Shown here one piece after another: positions 4,804 to 6,165 of a stretch of DNA of 6,165 bases. Source of the stretch: an uncultured Clostridia bacterium (GTDB taxonomy: Bacteria > Bacillota_A > Clostridia > Christensenellales > CAG-138). Positions within the stretch are counted from its first letter, which is position 1, and the number at the start of each line of letters is the position of its first letter. The stretch lies in assembly GCA_937877295.1 (NCBI GenBank), contig CALFIV010000124.1:1-6165 (forward strand). Reading direction: 5' to 3'. The notes under the pieces are model-generated. The model was not told the DNA's origin and made no database searches. It saw nothing but the letters and a program-made list of their open reading frames with translations. The position numbers and the translations under genes are program-made.

Positions 4804-6165
4804 TTATCCGTTATCTTCCTGTAAATTTCGGAATGTTCCGCACAGCTCGGAATAGCCCCAAGAGAGACCGTCCGGCATGGTCCGTCTGCCCGAGGACAGT
4901 CCGTTATATCGCTCTGTGCCGTGCCGATTGATCTTATTGCCCATGAAGATCATGGTTGCCGACATGCCGCCGTCTAGGTTATACGATACGACACAGCCGA
5001 GATCCAGCATAATCTGCGCACATTCGGCGGTATTTGTACCGACGCTGTACGTGTCCTGTCTGCCGTCCACGACGACCGCCACAAGGTGCCCAGGCTCGAT
5101 CATGCCGATCATCGTACGCTGTGCGTTTTCACGCCGCTGTGAGATCGCGTTCTTTGTAATTTGTCCGTTTTCGACCAATACCGGGCCGAACGAGAAGCAG
5201 TCCTGAACGCCGCTTTCCAATAGATCCTGAGCCGGCATTTCATTTTTATGAACGATCTCGATCGTATGCTCCTTTGTGTTCATCCAACAGGAGTCGATGC
5301 GCGTCGACTTTTGGAACAGATACCCGTCTCGGATCAGCGTGCCTTTCAAATCCTGATCCATATGAATGATGTTGTCGCCCGTAATCCATAAAACGCATTT
5401 TGCGTCAAGCGCCATATCCAACGCGTCGGCACGGTCTGTTCCGTTATGCTGATATGACCCGAAGGTTGTTCGATAGCTGTCATATTCCCTCTCATAGATG
5501 TGTGCCACGAAATATACGACCGGTTTTGTGCGGTTTTTATTGCCGTCCTGCATGGTGGTCTCCACGCGGTGGATCTCGACCGCAAGAATATCCGATCGAT
5601 AAATCCATTCGCCGTTTTCGTTATCGAATCTTACGAATTCCGGTTCGCCATCGTTTAAGAAATGCTCGTCAAAATTGGTTTTTTGATAAACACGAACGGG
5701 AACGGGCGTGGGCTCGGGTGTGGATTCCGGCGTCGGCTCAGGCGTCGGTTCGAGCGTTGGCTCTGCGGTGGGCTCTTCTGTCGGCGCTTCCGTGGGCACA
5801 GCAGTCGGCGTAGGCGTCGACGTTTCGACCTCCGGAACGGACGTGGGAACAGGTGTGACCTCTGTTCCGCCGCAGGAGAATAAACCGCGCTTTTTAACCG
5901 TCTCCGATGCCTGCGGGACAGGCGTATCGGTCTGCATCGGCAGTTCTCCTTCCTCAATGACAATGATCGGGGTATTTGTCGGCAATGCTGCTGCGATTAT
6001 CGGTTCTGTTGTCGGCGCTTCGGTCGGCGCTTCCGTCGCGACAGGCGTGGGCTTTGCGATTTCGGTATAATTTGACAGTATCGAACGGTCAATGTTCTCC
6101 AACAGATCGTTTGCTTCCCGATCCGACCCGACCGTTTGCGATTCAAGCCGGAATGCAGGTTTCTC
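4804..6165 (-). CDS. Secreted phosphodiester glycosidase (NAGPA domain) with Thr/Pro/Glu linker; N-terminus beyond right edge
   Basis: The frame ends with TAA at 4804-4806 and stays open to base 6165, so at least 453 codons are present and the true start and signal peptide lie outside. A TTG at 6102 could be taken as a start, but it lacks a Shine-Dalgarno site and the upstream codons read as ordinary protein. Using that TTG as residue 1, residues 18-136 are a Thr/Pro/Glu-rich spacer. About 155-425 is a phosphodiester glycosidase domain of the type found in the enzyme that uncovers mannose-6-phosphate. Its signatures are FSFGPVLVENG (303-313), RTMIGMI (329-335), VVVDGRQDTYSVG (343-355), a Leu/Gly helix, NLDGGMSATMIFMG (375-388) and a terminal RRTMPDGLSW (406-415). 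The family cleaves sugar-1-phosphodiester bonds; bacterial members are thought to act on surface or extracellular glycans. The substrate here is unknown. It is the first visible gene of the minus-strand operon. Confidence 0.9.
   Translation of the reverse strand, partial: EKPAFRLESQTVGSDREANDLLENIDRSILSNYTEIAKPTPVATEAPTEAPTTEPIIAAALPTNTPIIVIEEGELPMQTDTPVPQASETVKKRGLFSCGGTEVTPVPTSVPEVETSTPTPTAVPTEAPTEEPTAEPTLEPTPEPTPESTPEPTPVPVRVYQKTNFDEHFLNDGEPEFVRFDNENGEWIYRSDILAVEIHRVETTMQDGNKNRTKPVVYFVAHIYEREYDSYRTTFGSYQHNGTDRADALDMALDAKCVLWITGDNIIHMDQDLKGTLIRDGYLFQKSTRIDSCWMNTKEHTIEIVHKNEMPAQDLLESGVQDCFSFGPVLVENGQITKNAISQRRENAQRTMIGMIEPGHLVAVVVDGRQDTYSVGTNTAECAQIMLDLGCVVSYNLDGGMSATMIFMGNKINRHGTERYNGLSSGRRTMPDGLSWGYSELCGTFRNLQEDNG
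5695..6051 (-). repeat. Thr/Pro/Glu-rich low-complexity linker coding repeat
   Basis: This stretch encodes about 119 residues dominated by Thr, Pro, Glu, Ala and Val. The densest part (5695-5826) carries degenerate EPTPEPTP and PTEAPTEEPT units with 2- and 4-residue periods. Codons for the same residue vary from copy to copy, which points to an old, protein-level repeat rather than a recent DNA slippage expansion. Such linkers usually span the cell wall and hold a catalytic domain away from its anchor. The run is broken by about 15 non-repetitive residues, KKRGLFSCGGTEV (encoded near 5850-5895), and by a hydrophobic patch, IIVIEEGELP (about 5935-5970). Confidence 0.85.

Noticed and set aside
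5695..5830. Tandem repeats that could suggest a CRISPR array or minisatellite.
   Set aside because: The units are short, degenerate and in frame with a linker in a secreted enzyme. There are no constant repeats separated by unique spacers.
5708..6070. A plus-strand frame encoding a Val/Gly/Ser repeat protein.
   Set aside because: It is the reverse complement of the Thr/Pro/Glu linker, which reads as Val-Gly-Ser repeats by codon symmetry; there is no independent support for expression.

Overview
This window looks like chromosomal DNA from a Gram-positive bacterium of the Bacillota, probably a Clostridia-type anaerobe. That is an inference from several signs: strong AGGAGG Shine-Dalgarno sites, near-consensus sigma-A-type promoters, a bacterial cysteinyl-tRNA synthetase of clostridial character, secreted proteins with Thr/Pro/Glu linkers, and a NusG-domain-II / Gx-transporter / ApbE gene set that is common in Firmicutes. 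No sequence search was possible, so the lineage is tentative. I see no mobile element, CRISPR array, tRNA or rRNA.

Layout, left to right. (1) Bases 1-571, minus strand: the N-terminal part of a secreted protein with a signal peptide and a cohesin-like beta-sandwich domain; it runs off the left edge. (2) Bases 572-731: an intergenic region with two back-to-back promoters, one firing left into the secreted protein and one firing right into cysS. (3) Bases 732-2887, plus strand: cysS (cysteinyl-tRNA synthetase) followed 26 bases later by an unrecognised three-helix membrane protein, probably one transcription unit. (4) Bases 2896-2936: a bidirectional intrinsic terminator where the plus-strand and minus-strand operons converge. 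(5) Bases 2935-6165, minus strand, transcribed right to left: a large secreted phosphodiester glycosidase (NAGPA-type) that enters from the right edge, then a NusG-domain-II membrane-anchored protein, a Gx-transporter (formerly 'heptaprenyl diphosphate synthase component I') and an ApbE-type FAD:protein FMN transferase lipoprotein. These four are packed with a 5-base gap and two 4-base ATGA overlaps, so they are almost certainly one operon.

The most interesting part is the minus-strand operon. NusG-II protein, Gx transporter and ApbE lipoprotein match the EetA, EetB and FmnB components of flavin-based extracellular electron transfer loci. ApbE covalently attaches FMN to extracytoplasmic proteins, and the two membrane proteins are thought to support that flavin-linked redox system. 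Here the module has no visible flavinylated target, no NADH dehydrogenase and no quinone genes, and is instead coupled to a cell-surface phosphodiester glycosidase. This is either a reduced or rearranged flavinylation locus whose partners lie elsewhere, or a chance operon fusion.
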